NCBI GenBank assembly: GCA_023055355.1
Contig: JALJCS010000009.1
Location: 47,026,501-47,090,500, forward strand
Reading direction: 5' to 3'
DNA: 64,000 nucleotides
From: Agelaius tricolor
Taxonomy: Eukaryota > Chordata > Aves > Passeriformes > Icteridae
Under the pieces are notes generated by a model, which was not told where the DNA came from, searched no databases, and worked only from the letters and a program-made list of their open reading frames with translations. Below, in pieces: positions 11,141 to 24,004 of this stretch. Within the stretch, counting starts at the first letter, position 1; each line of letters starts with the position of its first letter. The position numbers and the translations under genes are program-made.

Positions 11141-14100
11141 GAAGAGAACTGTTTTCATCCTTGTTGTGAAGTTTTACATATTGATGGTGTGGTTTATTTT
11201 TATATTCATGCATATATACAGTGTTACATATTGATTTTACAAGCTATTTTGTATTCTTGTAGAAATGACAATCTACTCCTGAACTTAGCAGTGTGCCACA
11301 GATTGTTGCTAACCCTGCTGTGGACTTCAGAGCTACGTTGATGTAGAGCTCATGAGGAATGTAGGGAGCATCCCTGGCATACGCCTGATCTCTGTTCAGT
11401 CCAGCTGTAACTGAGGCTGAGAAAAAGGCACTCAAATGGAGGACCCCAGTTCACAGTGCATCTAAGAAGACGGTGTGGTAGGGATTGCTGTTCGTGGCAG
11501 TGGATTGCTGTGTCCAGTATCCTGTCCCTAAGTGACCAAGAAGAGGTGCTGCACCTTTGAAATGCAAGAAGCTCTAGGATGGTTAGTTAAAATATCACTG
11601 CTCTGTTGGGGGAGGACTATTGCAACTTTCTATTCAAGCTTGGTTTATGTTTTGAAACAGGAAACATTTTTCTTCTAGAACTCTCTCTTATGCTGTTTGG
11701 TGCAACTGTGGAAGTATTCATTATCCAGCTTAACCAGCCAGTCTCTTGTACTGACCTCTGAACTCCACTATTCTCATAAGGCTGGGAGTTCTGCAGGTTT
11801 GCCATGTCTGCTTTTCTAAAATCACCGTTCCTTTGTCTTGGTTTCACATGCCCCCTTCCATTTCAGTGCCAATATTTGAAAGCTGAGTAGACAAACCAGT
11901 AACTGAGTGTGGTTTGCAGTGCAGCTGCTGTCAAGTGAAACTTATGCTGGACGAAGTTCTTAGCAGAGAATACTGCCTTTTTCCTACTAGCAGGACTAAG
12001 CTAAATCTAAATTGGGGATGGTAGAGGCACTAAACTGAGGAGTTGGGAAGGTTTTTTCATTGTGCACAGGAGAAGAGGCTGCTCCATCTTTCCCTGAAGG
12101 TCCTTTACACATCTGGCCTTATCATCAGCCTTTCAGTCAAGGGAGGTGAAGTGAATAAAATAAAACAGTTACTGCAAAGGTTCTTCAGTACTTGTAAACA
12201 CAAGTAGGAAGGCAGATACACTTGGAACTTAAAATAGAATTACAGACCTGGGCTGTATTTCTTACTCTGTACCACAGCCACATCTATTGGACTGGCAGAA
12301 AGCAAAATGGGAAATTGAAGAATTTCAATAATGTTACTCTCTCCAAAATCTAGTTAATAGTTACTAAGCTATTCCAAATGATGATGCCAAATAGTTCACT
12401 AACACAAATGTTCCATAAAGGTTTGGAATGAAATGAGGGAGTACTGTGCAAAGTGCCGGAATACAACTGACCTCTGCCTGCTCTAGATCTCCTGGAGATG
12501 CTCTGGGTTCAGACAGGTTCCAAGCATCTCCTGGGAGCACAGGAATCCTCCCTCTCCGTGGGTACAATGGCATAAGGATGCTTTAACTCCTGAGGGTGGA
12601 GCCAGTTGTCCAGCTTCCTTTCCCCAGCAGAGTTTCACAGCAGTTTATTTACAGCGATACCAAGAATTGCTGAAAAGAGAGACAAAATAACCAGATTATT
12701 TTGGGTTTAGAGCTATTTCCCACCTGTATCTAGAGCAGTCTCCTTTGCTGGGCTGAGAGAGACTTACATACTTAGTAACAACTATATTTTAGTGCAATTA
12801 GTCTGCAGAAATGCACTTGTGTTCCATGTCCTGCTATGAAACCTGCTGGAATAGATGGACAAAGCTAAAAAGCAGAAGGTTTCGTACCCATATGCATCAG
12901 TCCAGGAGTGCTCAGCCCACTGCTGGTCTAGGACTTCAGACAGAAATAACAGTAGCAACTTTTTAATCTAATCCTAGAGATCAATATATGCCTTCCTAAA
13001 TATCATTTCTTATTGCACAAGCTTGGGTTTACCTTAAAATCCTTAACTGCCTTGGGCTAGAACTGTTTAATAAATCTTCTGAAGCCAAGTGAAAGGTAAA
13101 CTGCCAATAGCCTTTTCTGTCCTGACAAGAACTGAAAGTATTTTCTCACTGCTGCTGTTTCCTTACAGTGAAACAACATCCTTGCTTTAATTTTTAATCT
13201 TTATTGAAACCTCAGCAATGCTATCTTAGAATTCAAGCAAATGGAGAATAATGGGATATTGAGAAAAGAAAAGCAGCTAGAGAAATGGGATGGGCAAAAG
13301 GAATTTGGGCTAGTTCACTCAGTTTTGCTAACATGGGATTTTCCAGGCTGCAACCCATAACAATTTTATATAGGATTAGATGCTGTGGGTTCTTCCCTTG
13401 ACTGACAGACTGACAGACATTTTGAAAGCTTAATGGGAACATTAAATAGGCTCCTGCATAACTGGAAAAGAAGAAAAAAAATCAAGTTGCTTTCAAATTT
13501 ACAGTTTCACATAAAAATGAAGCAATTGGCAAGTGTAATGGACTCAATTTGCAGGACACTGCTGGTTTAATAATAGGATATTTTCATTTAAAAATAAAGC
13601 TACATACTTTTCAAGCATTTTTGAAAATCAGGATGTTGATCCATTGCAACAAACATTAATAATGGAGTAAAGCTATGAAAAATAAAGCACTTCCAGGTAA
13701 TCTAGAAAGAATTAATAAGTTTAAAATCATGAACATAACCCAAATCATCAAGGCATTTTTAAAGAAAATATGAGTAAGTGGTTGCATTCTGTCATGAGAC
13801 AGAGTCCTTCAAACACTCAAATTCAGAACATCATTTTGCCAGTATGGCTGCAGACGGATAAAATATAACTTTATTTTAATTGCTGTTGATCTTAGGGAAG
13901 ATTTACAGCAGAAGTTTTCTCATCTATCTAAACCTAAGGAATAACTAAATCATAGTTTTGAGGCTGTGATGGAGTTGTTTGAACAGTCTCCATGGGGGAT
14001 TAATTTCTTGTGCAAGAATAAATTTCCTGTAAAGAAGAAAACTCTCAGAAGTAAAGGGAGGATGGTAACAGTGTCAGCTTTTCACTTTACATCCAAATGT

Positions 14101-15140
14101 AGGGACAAGCTCTAAGAGATACTTTCTGCCGTGTGGTTTTAGGAATATATTTGAACTCTAAATGTAACAGAAAAAAATTAAAATAAGTATTTTCTTTTCT
14201 GACCAGTACTTAAACTAATTTAGCCAAGTTAGCTGAAATTACTCCCAAGTGTTTTTCTTGAAAGAAAAGTTGCAAAGAGTAAAATACAAACAGGAGCATT
14301 CTCTGTTGTGTGACTCCTTACATGGACACACCATGATAGTTTCAGCTTGCATGTTATTGAAAAAACAGGAGCAAGCTTCAGAATTTTTTATCATTTTGAA
14401 GCCTGCAATTTGGCAGGTCCCATGGGAAGGTGAAGCATTCAGCATAATAAAAGGGAATCATTTTTCAGTGGAGAGAGAAACTTGTTCTGCACAGTATGGG
14501 ATATTCTCATGATAGAAAGGCTGGTTTTAGCCAGAGCCCCTTGTAGCAATTTTGTTGAACTGAAGAGTGAGATGCTCCCTGTTAGGTTTTGCAGCATAAT
14601 AGGCTGATTTTCAGGAAAAAGGAAAAAAAAAAGCTGGAAGTTTGGCAAGGATAATCTCTATTTATATTTACATATAAAAAGAGGCAAGGCTCACTGTTGC
14701 ATTCACGTTGTACTCACTGCTACTTACTCTGTGTAATTTGAGTGCTTGTTGTCTTGTACAATTTTCAAGTCGTGTCTAACTTTCAAAATATTTTCATTTT
14801 AACAAAGTTTCTCACTGTAATAGTGCTGTTAGAGTTTAGTCTCTTTTGGTCTGATGAAGATGCTTTATTTTTGTTTTGGTGGTAGGGATGTTTTGTTGAT
14901 GGTGAGTGGCCACAGAAATGGTTTTATTCAAAAAAATAAGTCATGAACTTATGATTAGATACTAGAGTGAGGCTGAAGAAACCCGGGTCCTGCAGTGCCA
15001 CAAGACTTCCTGTAGGAACAGTAAGACCAGAGTAAGTGATTTAAGTTTTTATATTAAAACAATACTGAAGAGAAATACTTTACATTGTAAAGTTTTCACT
15101 TGGTAATGGAAAAACGGTCTCTTTAAAAAAAAAATAAAGG
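11141..15140 (+). other. CGGBP1: Presumed CGGBP1 3' UTR and downstream sequence
   Basis: The stop codon is followed by a long stretch without recognised repeats, consistent with the multi-kilobase 3' UTR known for CGGBP1 in mammals. Possible polyadenylation signals AATAAA occur at 12154, 13069 and 15133, among others. Which is used cannot be decided from sequence. Open frames here are short and look like chance. Confidence 0.45.
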
Positions 15141-18100
15141 TATTCCTTTTTTTATAGAATTTATGCATAATCTCTTATTTTACCTATCAAGTGGATTAAG
15201 AACTTGTGGTAGTTCCCATAGAGTGGTGTAATATAAGACACAAGAAACGGACGGGGACAGGAAAATTTCAGGAGCTGCTGCTGTAGCCTAAGGTAACATC
15301 AGATATTGAAGCATTTGGTTAATTTACCTGTGCAGTGACACTGAAGTCTGTTTCAGGACTGGTTATACAAAACCTCTGCTTCCTGTCACTCCTGATTTTC
15401 TTCATGGTGACAGAAATTCCCTATTGATGCCTTCTGCTCCAAGTGAATACCAGGTGGAATGATTTTTGTACATTTTGACACTGCAGTAAACCATTTGTAG
15501 TACAGGATCTTGCAGCTACCCAAGGCCTCAGATCTTTTCAGGAAGGGCTTCTGTAATGTGGAAGAATCCAAAAAGGTCACAGTTTGATTTCTCTCCCTTG
15601 GGGACTTCATGAAAATTGAGCAAATAACATCAACCCATCAAAAATTATCATCAAGTGTGGGTTTGATTGTTTACACATTTCTTTTCCTGAATTCTGACCT
15701 TTCTTGACATCTAAGGATGGATCAATGATAAATTCAGGCAACCTCTTGACTGATGAATTTATGAACCATCATTTTCTCATTTTCAGTCATTTCCAGGTCA
15801 CAGCACATTAAGATCAAGTGCTTGTTGTTGTGAAATGGAAAAGCAGAATAGAAATAAACATACCCTTTGTAAAATTTTCTTGTGTGGACAATTTGTGTAT
15901 GAAACAGCACATGCACACTTGCAAAATCAATGTATCAGTCAGGATTTCTGTGGAAGCTGATGCAGAACCAGGTGAAGCAAATATTTCAAGTTTAGTAATT
16001 AGGCCATGCTAAATTCTGATAGTGACATTTTACCTTTTTAACTGAATCAAGGCAGTTCAATCCATATCCAGAATGCAGTAGGATCAAGTACACACAGCTT
16101 TCAGGCCACAGTGATATTGATAATTAGGTTTGACATTTGTAATTTGCATAGGCTGAAGGAGAAACAATCTTTGACAATTCTGCTTTTCTTTTTTTTTTTC
16201 CTCATCCCATGACTTTTTTTACAAGGAGTTTGGAATTTGTGGCTTGTGTGGCCACCTCTTTCATATCTACAGGCACATCTCAGGTAGAAGCAGAAAGTGC
16301 AGGATGACAGTTGGAATACAGAGAGCTACTGCAGCTCAGGTGAAACTACTGTTCAGTAGTTCTGTTCAGAGCTGACAGAAAAGTATTTAGGGACTTTAGA
16401 GGTTTTTAGGAGGGTTTGGTTTGCCTCAAGTGGGTTTTTTAATCTGTCCTCCAGTGTACAAAATAGCTCCAATTCAGCATTGGATTTCACTGCAGTAACT
16501 GACCACCTTCTCACCTCAATTCTTCTATAATTAGTTCTAAATTGCTTCCTCCCTCCCCTTTTTTCTGAACCTGTCATTACTCCAACACAAATCCAACAGC
16601 TACAATACCCATGGTTGCACTTATGTAAGTGTTTTACAGACAACAAAGCCCCAAGTGGAGCTTTAACCAGCTCTGGACAGAAGGAACTGAGCCCCCTCCT
16701 GAGAGCACCCAAGCTGAGCCTACAATCCAGAAACTGGCTCAAGATGTGTGCTTCAGTTTAACAAGGCTCATCTCACCTCCTGAAACTGAAACTGCTAAGG
16801 GAAAAGTGGGGAGATGCAAAGAATCTCATGTTGTGAAGGACTTACACTAAAATGAAGGAGCTGACCCCTCCTCTAACAGGGAATTACAGGAGTAAAACTG
16901 CAGGGGCTACCTTGGCTGGTGCAGCAGTAAATGCTGAGTTCTGAGATCACGAGTGACAGGCAAGGAGCTGATGGGACACTGGAACACTGCTGCTCCTTTA
17001 AGGCACTAAAACTCCTTCACACAGTGTTAAAAGGTAATTTTCAGCAGACTTCCTGCAGCCCACTCTCAGAACGCTGTGTCTCACTCTGTGGTTTCCTACA
17101 AACAGGAAAAATGCAGCCCCAAAATAGAACATTGGTCTTGTCAGAAGAAAAGCTTAGGTGGGACAGAAAGAACATTGCATAGATTATGGCTGGGTTTTTC
17201 TTTTCACTTGCCTTCAGTAAAGTAGCAACAGCCCTAACAAAGGGGACTGAATCAGGTAAAGTTTCTATTTATCGCGATCCTCAGGTCTGAATTTCACCCC
17301 ATGTTTTTGGAGCCTTTTCCTCCAAAATAATATCTAATACAGAGAACTATTGTAGTTGTGTTTAAATGGAAGAGGTTCTTTGAATTCAATTGCACTGAGG
17401 GTTTTTAAATACCTGATTTCTCTTAGGATTCAGCAAAGAAGTTACTGAGTTATTACAGACAATGCTCATATGGTGACATCTTTTTCTGCCATCTCCTTTT
17501 CCTAATTATACAGTTTAGGATTAGGACTCTCATTCCTTACTTTGACAAATACTTATTTTATATTTATTTAGCATTTACTATCCCTTGAAACATGCTTTTA
17601 AAGCAAACCTAAACTCGTGCAGTATCTCAAATCCATGGACTCAGTTAAAAAAACAAAATTAAAAAATCTAAATTACCATTTGGAGATCAAAAATATCTCA
17701 TTTGTATCTTAATAATATAATAAAAATAGAATGGCTCAAGGTGGTAATTAAGTCTCAGCAAGAGAAAAACTTCCCTGAATAACCAATTTTTCTCTCAGAA
17801 CTGGCCGTGGATGCAGCCACCAGGCGTCTTCAGTGCACAAAAAGGCAATTTGTGGCAGGAGTATTTTGGCTCAAGTGGAGCCCTGCTGTGTGTGCAGTTA
17901 CACTCAAGGTGTTCTCTTCCATAAATATTTTCCATTTAAGCTGGATTAAAGTTTTTGTCATGCTTTTTCAGCTCCTCATAAATATCAGTAGGATTCTCCT
18001 GATCACACACTCCATCCAAACAAAAATTTTTCGATAGAAAAAAGAAATCCAAACATAACATTTCAGAAAGCTGTTCCATTATTTTTTCCAAAATATTATT

Positions 18101-20438
18101 CTGGAAAAAAAATCCTGATAATTTAGACTTTGGTAAGCATTTCCATCACAAGCAGAGGTGACAATTGCTATATACAAAATTCCTGTTTGCCTTCAATTTG
18201 GTTCTAACTTTATGAAGAAACTTTGCATAGGTAAAAGTTTTTGGGAAGGTTCAGCTAAGTGCTTCAATGTCTTAAAAATACTTAGGGAAAAAGGTCTTAA
18301 AGACATGCTGAGAAAGAAACACACAAAATCCAAATTACTTGTCCTTATGAAGATGCTGAGAACAAGCAGCAGAAACAATCATCCTTTACAGATTGTTGTG
18401 TGAACAGTGAATTTTTTCAACTTCTTAATTGATGGATGTTGAACTAGAGTCATGCAGAAGCACTGAATACATTTAAAATCATGCTTTGTATCCCTCTGCT
18501 CTGCTACTTTGTTTCTTGTAAAATCAAAACCTCATGTGCAGGAGGATCTTTAAAAAAAAACAAAAAACCCTGCAGCTTTGTTCATTACTCTGTGAGGGTA
18601 GGCAGGAGCCAGAGAAGGGGAGATGTTTTTTAAACCCTCGGGATCACCTTCTCTTTCCAATACTCAGACAATAAAGGTTTCTCCAGTCGTGTTGATGAAA
18701 AGGATATTCCTGTAGATTTTTCAGGTAACGTTGGCTCAGAGCAATTATGAAATTTACAATAAGATGTGGCCTCATAATTAAACCTGTCTGTAGCTATTAA
18801 ACATTACAGGTGGAGAACAGAAACCAAAGCAGTGCTCAGAGCACCCTGCAGATAATGGGTCTTATTTTATTACCATAGCAGAGTCTCCTAACTTAACTGG
18901 AGAGGATGATAATGATAATAACTGAGAAAATATTCAGTAACTGGCCAGATAAGAACTCCAGCACCTGAGGACAAGGTACTTTTGAACCATGGCCAAAGGT
19001 TTTGGTAGCATTCAACCCTGAGTTTGAAATCTGGAAATCCTACAAGCTCTAGGTCCAGTCTGCAGTCAAATTATCCTTAATTTGACAGTGTATCTGCAAT
19101 TATTTTGCTTAACCACATTTAATTATCATCCCACTTTCAACTCTAATACTTTTTGAGTAAGAGGCTCTGCTAATTTGGACTGATGTGAGGACTACATTGT
19201 GCCCAGTATCCTACTGTGATAAAGCACTGCTAAAATTACACAGATTACTACAAGTATCAAAATAATGTTTATAGAAGCATTACACAAACAAAACTCTTGC
19301 AAGTCAGTCTCTACAGAACCATGATGGATTTTTTTTTAAATGCACTTCCATCTTACCCCTTCTAAACTTGTTTGGTTTTTATTTTGGTCAAAAGTAAGCT
19401 GGGAATTGAAGCCAACTTATTTAAGCTTTGTATCCATAGACAAAACAATGAGAGCCCCAGAAAACCCTCCAGTGTACACCAGAAAAACTACATTAGTGTT
19501 TCTTTAAAATGGGGGAAAAGAAGTGAAAACTACTAAAAATCAGTTTCTATTTGCAAAATTGTATTCCTCAAAAAAATTCCCAATCGCAATATAAATACGT
19601 ACAATTACTAAAGTAAAATTTTCCATCATTCCTTGAGAAGCCACCTCTGAAGCTTAGGGAAGGTGTCTAATGAGTTGCAGAACTCTTGTGCTCATAACAA
19701 GGGATTGAAGAATTGGAGAATCCTCCTTATCTGCTGCTGGAACATATGTTGGAAGAGATGAGCAGTTCACTACCCTGAGTAGTAAAAATATTTGACAGCT
19801 ATGTGAGAACAAGTGAAACAATTCCTAACTCTGCCTTCACATTTTGCACTGTATAAAGTGCCACTGTATTTCCATCTGTGCACTGATCCAAACTTCCTCC
19901 AAATGCTTTTGTGCTGAACCCTGAGCATCTGTGTATTTTAACCAGGCTCTTTCTTCTTCTCTGAAGGTCAGAGGGATGTGGGGGACTCTGGTCCTTAATC
20001 AAGGCCAAAGTGATCCGTGCTGAGAACGCTGATCCTGGGAGAGGAAAGAACTTTTTAAGCCAACAGAAGGATACCTTAATACTGCTGCTTGTAAACTTGC
20101 AGTTTGTGGTGAATGCTGATGGTGTAAAATGATCCTAGTTCTGACCAATGACAAGTGAAGACTACAAATTAAAAGTGATACGTGTGCATGGCTTGTAGAA
20201 GTGAGACTCTCTGGTGTGTGGCATTTGATATGTCAGAGGATATAAGATCATTATGAACCCATTGATATTTTGTTCCCCAGTTCAGTTTTTGGGTTCATTT
20301 CTTTCTTGATGTTTTGCTTGTATGAGTAAGTTCCTGCCATTAACAAAGGGCAGATTGCATTCACTTCAGTGTTTACCAAGTGACAACTCTGTGTTCAATT
20401 TTCTCCATGCCTACTACCTGGCAGGTGAAGAGAAGTTA
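15141..20438. other. Interval between convergent CGGBP1 and N6AMT1
   Basis: AT-rich sequence with no recognised gene, CR1 copy or simple repeat of note. Its right end should contain the N6AMT1 3' UTR. The nearest canonical minus-strand AATAAA (TTTATT on plus) downstream of the N6AMT1 stop is at 19378-19383, about 1.06 kb beyond the stop. Transcripts of the two genes could approach or overlap here. Confidence 0.5.
19378..19383 (-). terminator. N6AMT1: Candidate N6AMT1 polyadenylation signal
   Basis: TTTATT on plus reads AATAAA on the minus strand. It is the first canonical signal I see downstream of the N6AMT1 stop codon. Motif presence only; usage is unproven. Confidence 0.35.
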
Positions 20439-23400
20439 TCAAGATTTCCTAAATCTGAGGATTGTCAGCATCTCTTGTCCTGCTTGCCTGGAAAGCACTC
20501 GTGTGCCTTTTAAGCCGCTTTTCTTCATTGTTTCCAGAATTTCATCTGCAATGGAAAGTGCAGTGTTTACAAATGAGTTGAAATTGGTTATAGAAGATAG
20601 TTCTAAAATATTTGTCAAGCTGCAAAGCAAAGTTTATAAACTCTGTCCTCCTACTCTTTCAGACAAGAACTTTTATGCAAAATAATCTCCCACCAAGCAC
20701 AAATAAAGCTCACAACTTACAAACTGAAGTTTAGTGTTTTGCTAGAATTCTGTATGAAGCTAAACTGCAGAAGAAAGTGAAATTTGTAACACCTTCTCAC
20801 AAAAGCTGCCTAATAAATCAGGTGTGAAGAATAATCTTGTCATTACATTATCATTTGTGGCCATTAAACATTAGATCAGAAGGAACAATTCCAAATCTTT
20901 TCTCTACGCCTGTAAAATGAAAGACATCGCATTTCCCAATAAGCCTTTTCAGTTAACACCACCATTCTCTACCATAAGAAAGAACTGGCCTGGCATCATT
21001 GATTAATTCAGACTTAATTAATCCACCTTTCAGACTTGGAACTGAACTCCTGCAGAGCTGCTGGGGTCCCACACACTTTCGCTTTCCAAACTAGTTTGGG
21101 GAGTTCTTAGTTTTGATAAATTTGCTTGTATTTTTGGTCTAGCTGTGATCAACATTTTGATTTATACCATATTAAACCTGGTTTGGCCCATTTGAATTTC
21201 AAGGACAGTAATCACCTGGATTATTTTCTTTAATTGTGACCAAGTAGAATAATCCTCCTGGTGAAAGCAGGTCTGGTACTAATGGGAAAACTCTATCCAT
21301 TACTTCTCTGCCCTGTTTGCCCCCAGCCCAGGATGCCTCTATTCCTTGGCTTTTCACCTAGGAAGAAGGAAAGCAAAGATTGTCATAAAACAGAATGACA
21401 GAATTGTCACAACAGACAGTAGCAATACTATTTTTATTGTGTATTTCAAAATTTTCCTACCTCTTCAGAAGGTGTTACCACATATGGTGGGTTAAACAGC
21501 AGCAGATCAACCTTCCCATTTAATCTTGGGGATAATCCTTTGACCTGTAGGTGAAGTTCATGATTGTGTGGGGGGTTTTTTTGAATGCAAATGTTTTGTA
21601 AAAATATAGTTACATAGTGTAGTTGTTCAGTCATTTTAAATCCCATTTATTGTGGCCTACCTACATCATCTTTTATAAACATATAAAAGGGTTAAAGAGA
21701 TGAGGAAAAAATAGCTTTTCTCCATATCAAATTTTGTAAGAAACTAAAGGTAACAACAGACAAAAGTTCTAATTAAATCAGAAAAGGTTGAGAACCAAGA
21801 ACTACATAACTTTAGACAAAGGGCTATGATAATGTCAGGCCACTATAGAATTCCTTGTCCAGCACTTTCCAAACTAAATCTACAGATTTATTTAACTAAT
21901 ACAATGAATTTTTAGAGCTTAATCTTGAATTTTAGAGATTGAATAGCTAGTTGGGGTTTTTTGACAGGGGGTGATGTCCAGAGGTCCCTTCCAACCCTAA
22001 CTATTGTGTGACCCCATGATCTCCGTTAAGTATTAAAAAATTACACAAACTATGAAGGAAATACTATTGAAACCTCTCTCTTACCAAGTCAGTGATGATA
22101 GGCTGCAGGTGAACATTGTTCAGCAGAGCTGTCTCCTGAGTACAGTAAGCTGCCATAGGGTTGATATCTGTGCATCTAAAAGGGAAATATTACAAAGTGT
22201 AAGTTATAGGCTACTGTACCTTATGAACCATAAGCTAGTTTATAGAATTAGAGAATATTCTGAGTTAAAAGGGACCCACAAGGATTAAACCCAGCAAACA
22301 CAAGAGTAGGCTTAGCAATTTGTCTGAGAAATGGGAAAATGGATTTCTAGCCACAGCACTACTCATTTGTTACAGAATGAAGAACATGAAGTAAATAATT
22401 CAGGCTGCACCGTAAGCTCAGAAATGCTCAACAGGCTCTCTTTGCTTTGATTTATGTATCTATAGAATTGAGAAAATAGCAATTTTTAAAATGTGAAAAT
22501 GATAAATATGTGTAAGAGGGCTAAGGATCCTGGGTTAGGCATCCTTTATTATTGCATGCAACAGTTTAGGTGCTGTTATACTTACAGGTACAGCGCATTG
22601 GGTCCAAGGATGGAAGAAGCCAGAAATGTTGAAACTACACCGGATCCAGATCCTATTTCAAGGCAGATGTCTACTCTAAAGAGAGAACACTCTGGATGAC
22701 TTTTGTTTGTAACAGACACAGGATTGGTCAAGACAGCATTACAGAACATGCTGTCCTCCCAAACACGTTGAAGTACAGAATTACAGAATATCCTGAGCTG
22801 GAAGGGACCCCCAAGAATCATCCAATTCAACCCCTGGCCCTGCACAGACCCCCTAACAATCCCATCCTGTGCATCCCTGGGAGCGCTCTCCAAAGACTCT
22901 CTGAGTTCTGTCAGGATGGTGCTGTCACCATTGCCTAGGAAGCTTCTCCCAGTGCCCCACCAGCCTCTGGAAGAAGAACCTTTTCCTGATATCCCTCCTA
23001 ACCCTTCCCGACACAGCTTCAGGCCATCCCCTCAGCTCACACAGAGCAGGACCAGTGCTGGCTCATCTCATGAGAAAGCTGCAGACAGCGACGAGGCTTC
23101 CTCTTCTCCAGGCTGAGGAAGCCAAGCACCCTTTCACCCTGCAATGGCTTTATCACCCCTGTGCCAGCAATTCCGCCTCAGCTCACCCCTCCCGGCCCTT
23201 CCCCATCTCCGCAGCCCCTCTGGAGCTCTCCAATGGCTTTAACACCCCTATGCCAGCAATGCCCCCTCAGCTCACCCCCCTGCAGCCTTTCCGCATCTCC
23301 GCAGCCCCTCTGGAACTCTGCAATGGCTTTACCACCCCTGTGCCAGCAATGCCCCCTCAGGTCGCTCCTCCCGGCTCCCCTGCCCGCCCTGCCGCACCGA

Positions 23401-23531
23401 GCCTCCCGCAGGCTGTCCGCGTCCCGCTCCAGCGCATCGAGCAGCAGGAAGGTGTCCTCGGCCGGCTCGTACACGTCCTGAAAGGGCCCCCGCGGCCCCA
23501 GGTGCTCGTACCGCGGGGTGGGCAGCGCCAT
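20439..23531 (-). CDS. N6AMT1: N6AMT1 (HEMK2), eRF1 glutamine methyltransferase, six exons
   Basis: Minus-strand gene with coding exons 23398-23531, 22586-22675, 22085-22175, 21461-21544, 21216-21357 and 20439-20545. All introns have GT/AG ends and phases join exactly: 648 bases, 215 residues plus stop (human 214). With TRMT112 the enzyme transfers a methyl group from S-adenosylmethionine to the GGQ glutamine of release factor eRF1; histone and DNA substrates have also been proposed. Visible features are [17 protein letters not shown] near the N-terminus, the SAM-binding loop EIGSGSG (about 51-57), CTDINP (76-81) and catalytic NPPY (123-126), ending [18 protein letters not shown]. The chosen ATG (23529-23531) has G at -3 and +4. 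Other in-frame ATGs at 23541-23543 and 23667-23669 would add 4 or 46 residues. The exon 1 donor is GTGCGG, a weak match to consensus. It is convergent with CGGBP1. Confidence 0.95.
21966..22024 (+). mobile_element. CR1 LINE 3'-tail fragment
   Basis: Contains GAGGTCCCTTCCAACCCTAA followed by a degenerate tail, the usual sense-strand end of avian CR1. It lies in N6AMT1 between exons 3 and 4, about 60 bp from exon 3. Confidence 0.75.
22241..22300 (-). mobile_element. CR1 LINE 3'-tail fragment
   Basis: Antisense CR1 end: an AGAATTAGAGAATATTC tail, then AAAAGGGACCCACAAGGAT. Very short and diverged, within N6AMT1 intron 2. Confidence 0.6.
22771..23127 (-). mobile_element. CR1 LINE fragment in N6AMT1 intron 1
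   Basis: The antisense CR1 pattern runs from ACAGAATATCCTGAGCTGG and AAGGGACCCCCAAGAATC through CTTTTCCTGATATCCCTCC to TCTTCTCCAGGCTGAGGAAG. It is about 350 bases of the 3' end, 5'-truncated as is normal for CR1. It is in the same transcriptional orientation as N6AMT1. Confidence 0.85.
23141..23372. repeat. GC-rich tandem repeat, 89-90-bp unit, about 2.6 copies
   Basis: CAATGGCTTTA(T/A/C)CACCCCT begins at 23142, 23231 and 23321, giving periods of 89 and 90. Each unit continues with TGCCAGCAAT(T/G)CC, a CTCAGCTCACCCC(T/C) block, a CCTTCCCCATCTCCGCAG-type block and a CCCCTCTGGA(G/A)CTCT block. The last copy breaks off about 25 bases before the N6AMT1 exon 1 donor at 23397. It is a small minisatellite inside intron 1. 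Confidence 0.9.
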
Positions 23532-23765
23532 CCCAGCCCGCATCCGGGGGAAGGGGCGGGACGAGGGCAGGAACGGGGCGGGACGCGCCCGCACCTCCGC
23601 AGCGTCGGTCGGTGGCACTCCGGTGTGCTCGACCCGAAATTGCAGCGGTGCGGTGGCATCTGATGGCATCTATCCAACCTTGAACACCCTCGGTGTGGTT
23701 TATGTGCGATCCCCGCCGCTGGTGCCCCCGAGGGCGGAGAAAGAAGGGCGGTGCTGCTCCTGCTC
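23532..23765 (-). promoter_or_regulatory. N6AMT1: N6AMT1 CpG-island promoter
   Basis: A CpG-rich block continues upstream of the N6AMT1 start, with two GGGGCGGG GC boxes (about 23553-23560 and 23575-23582) and no obvious TATA box. The island ends near 23.75 kb, where base composition drops to the local AT-rich level. No divergent gene was recognised on its right side. Confidence 0.7.
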
Positions 23766-24004
23766 CTGATATCGGTGTTGGCTTCACAAATGGTGTTTCC
23801 ATCACGGGAACGACCACAGGGAGTCAGCACAAACCCGAAGGAAAGAGCTGCTGAGGAAGTTTCTGAAACGCACGGGGGAAACCCTGATATTGATATCCCA
23901 AAAAGCCCTGTTTTCTAATAATAAAAACTCTGTTTTCTAATATTTCTGTGATTCTTAGCCAGCAACACTAGACAGCATCCTTATGTACCAAGCATCTGAA
24001 CTTC

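Noticed and set aside
20546..20630. Upstream extension of the last N6AMT1 exon frame
   Set aside because: The TTTCCATTGCAG acceptor places the exon start at 20545, and the joined protein then matches the family without gaps.
22676..22893. Upstream extension of the N6AMT1 exon 2 frame
   Set aside because: The extension is intron 1 and antisense CR1 sequence. The acceptor at 22676 and exact phase with exon 1 define the true exon.
23178..23397. Open frames across the 89-bp repeat in N6AMT1 intron 1
   Set aside because: They are in-frame read-through of the tandem repeat and the exon 1 donor, with no conserved protein.
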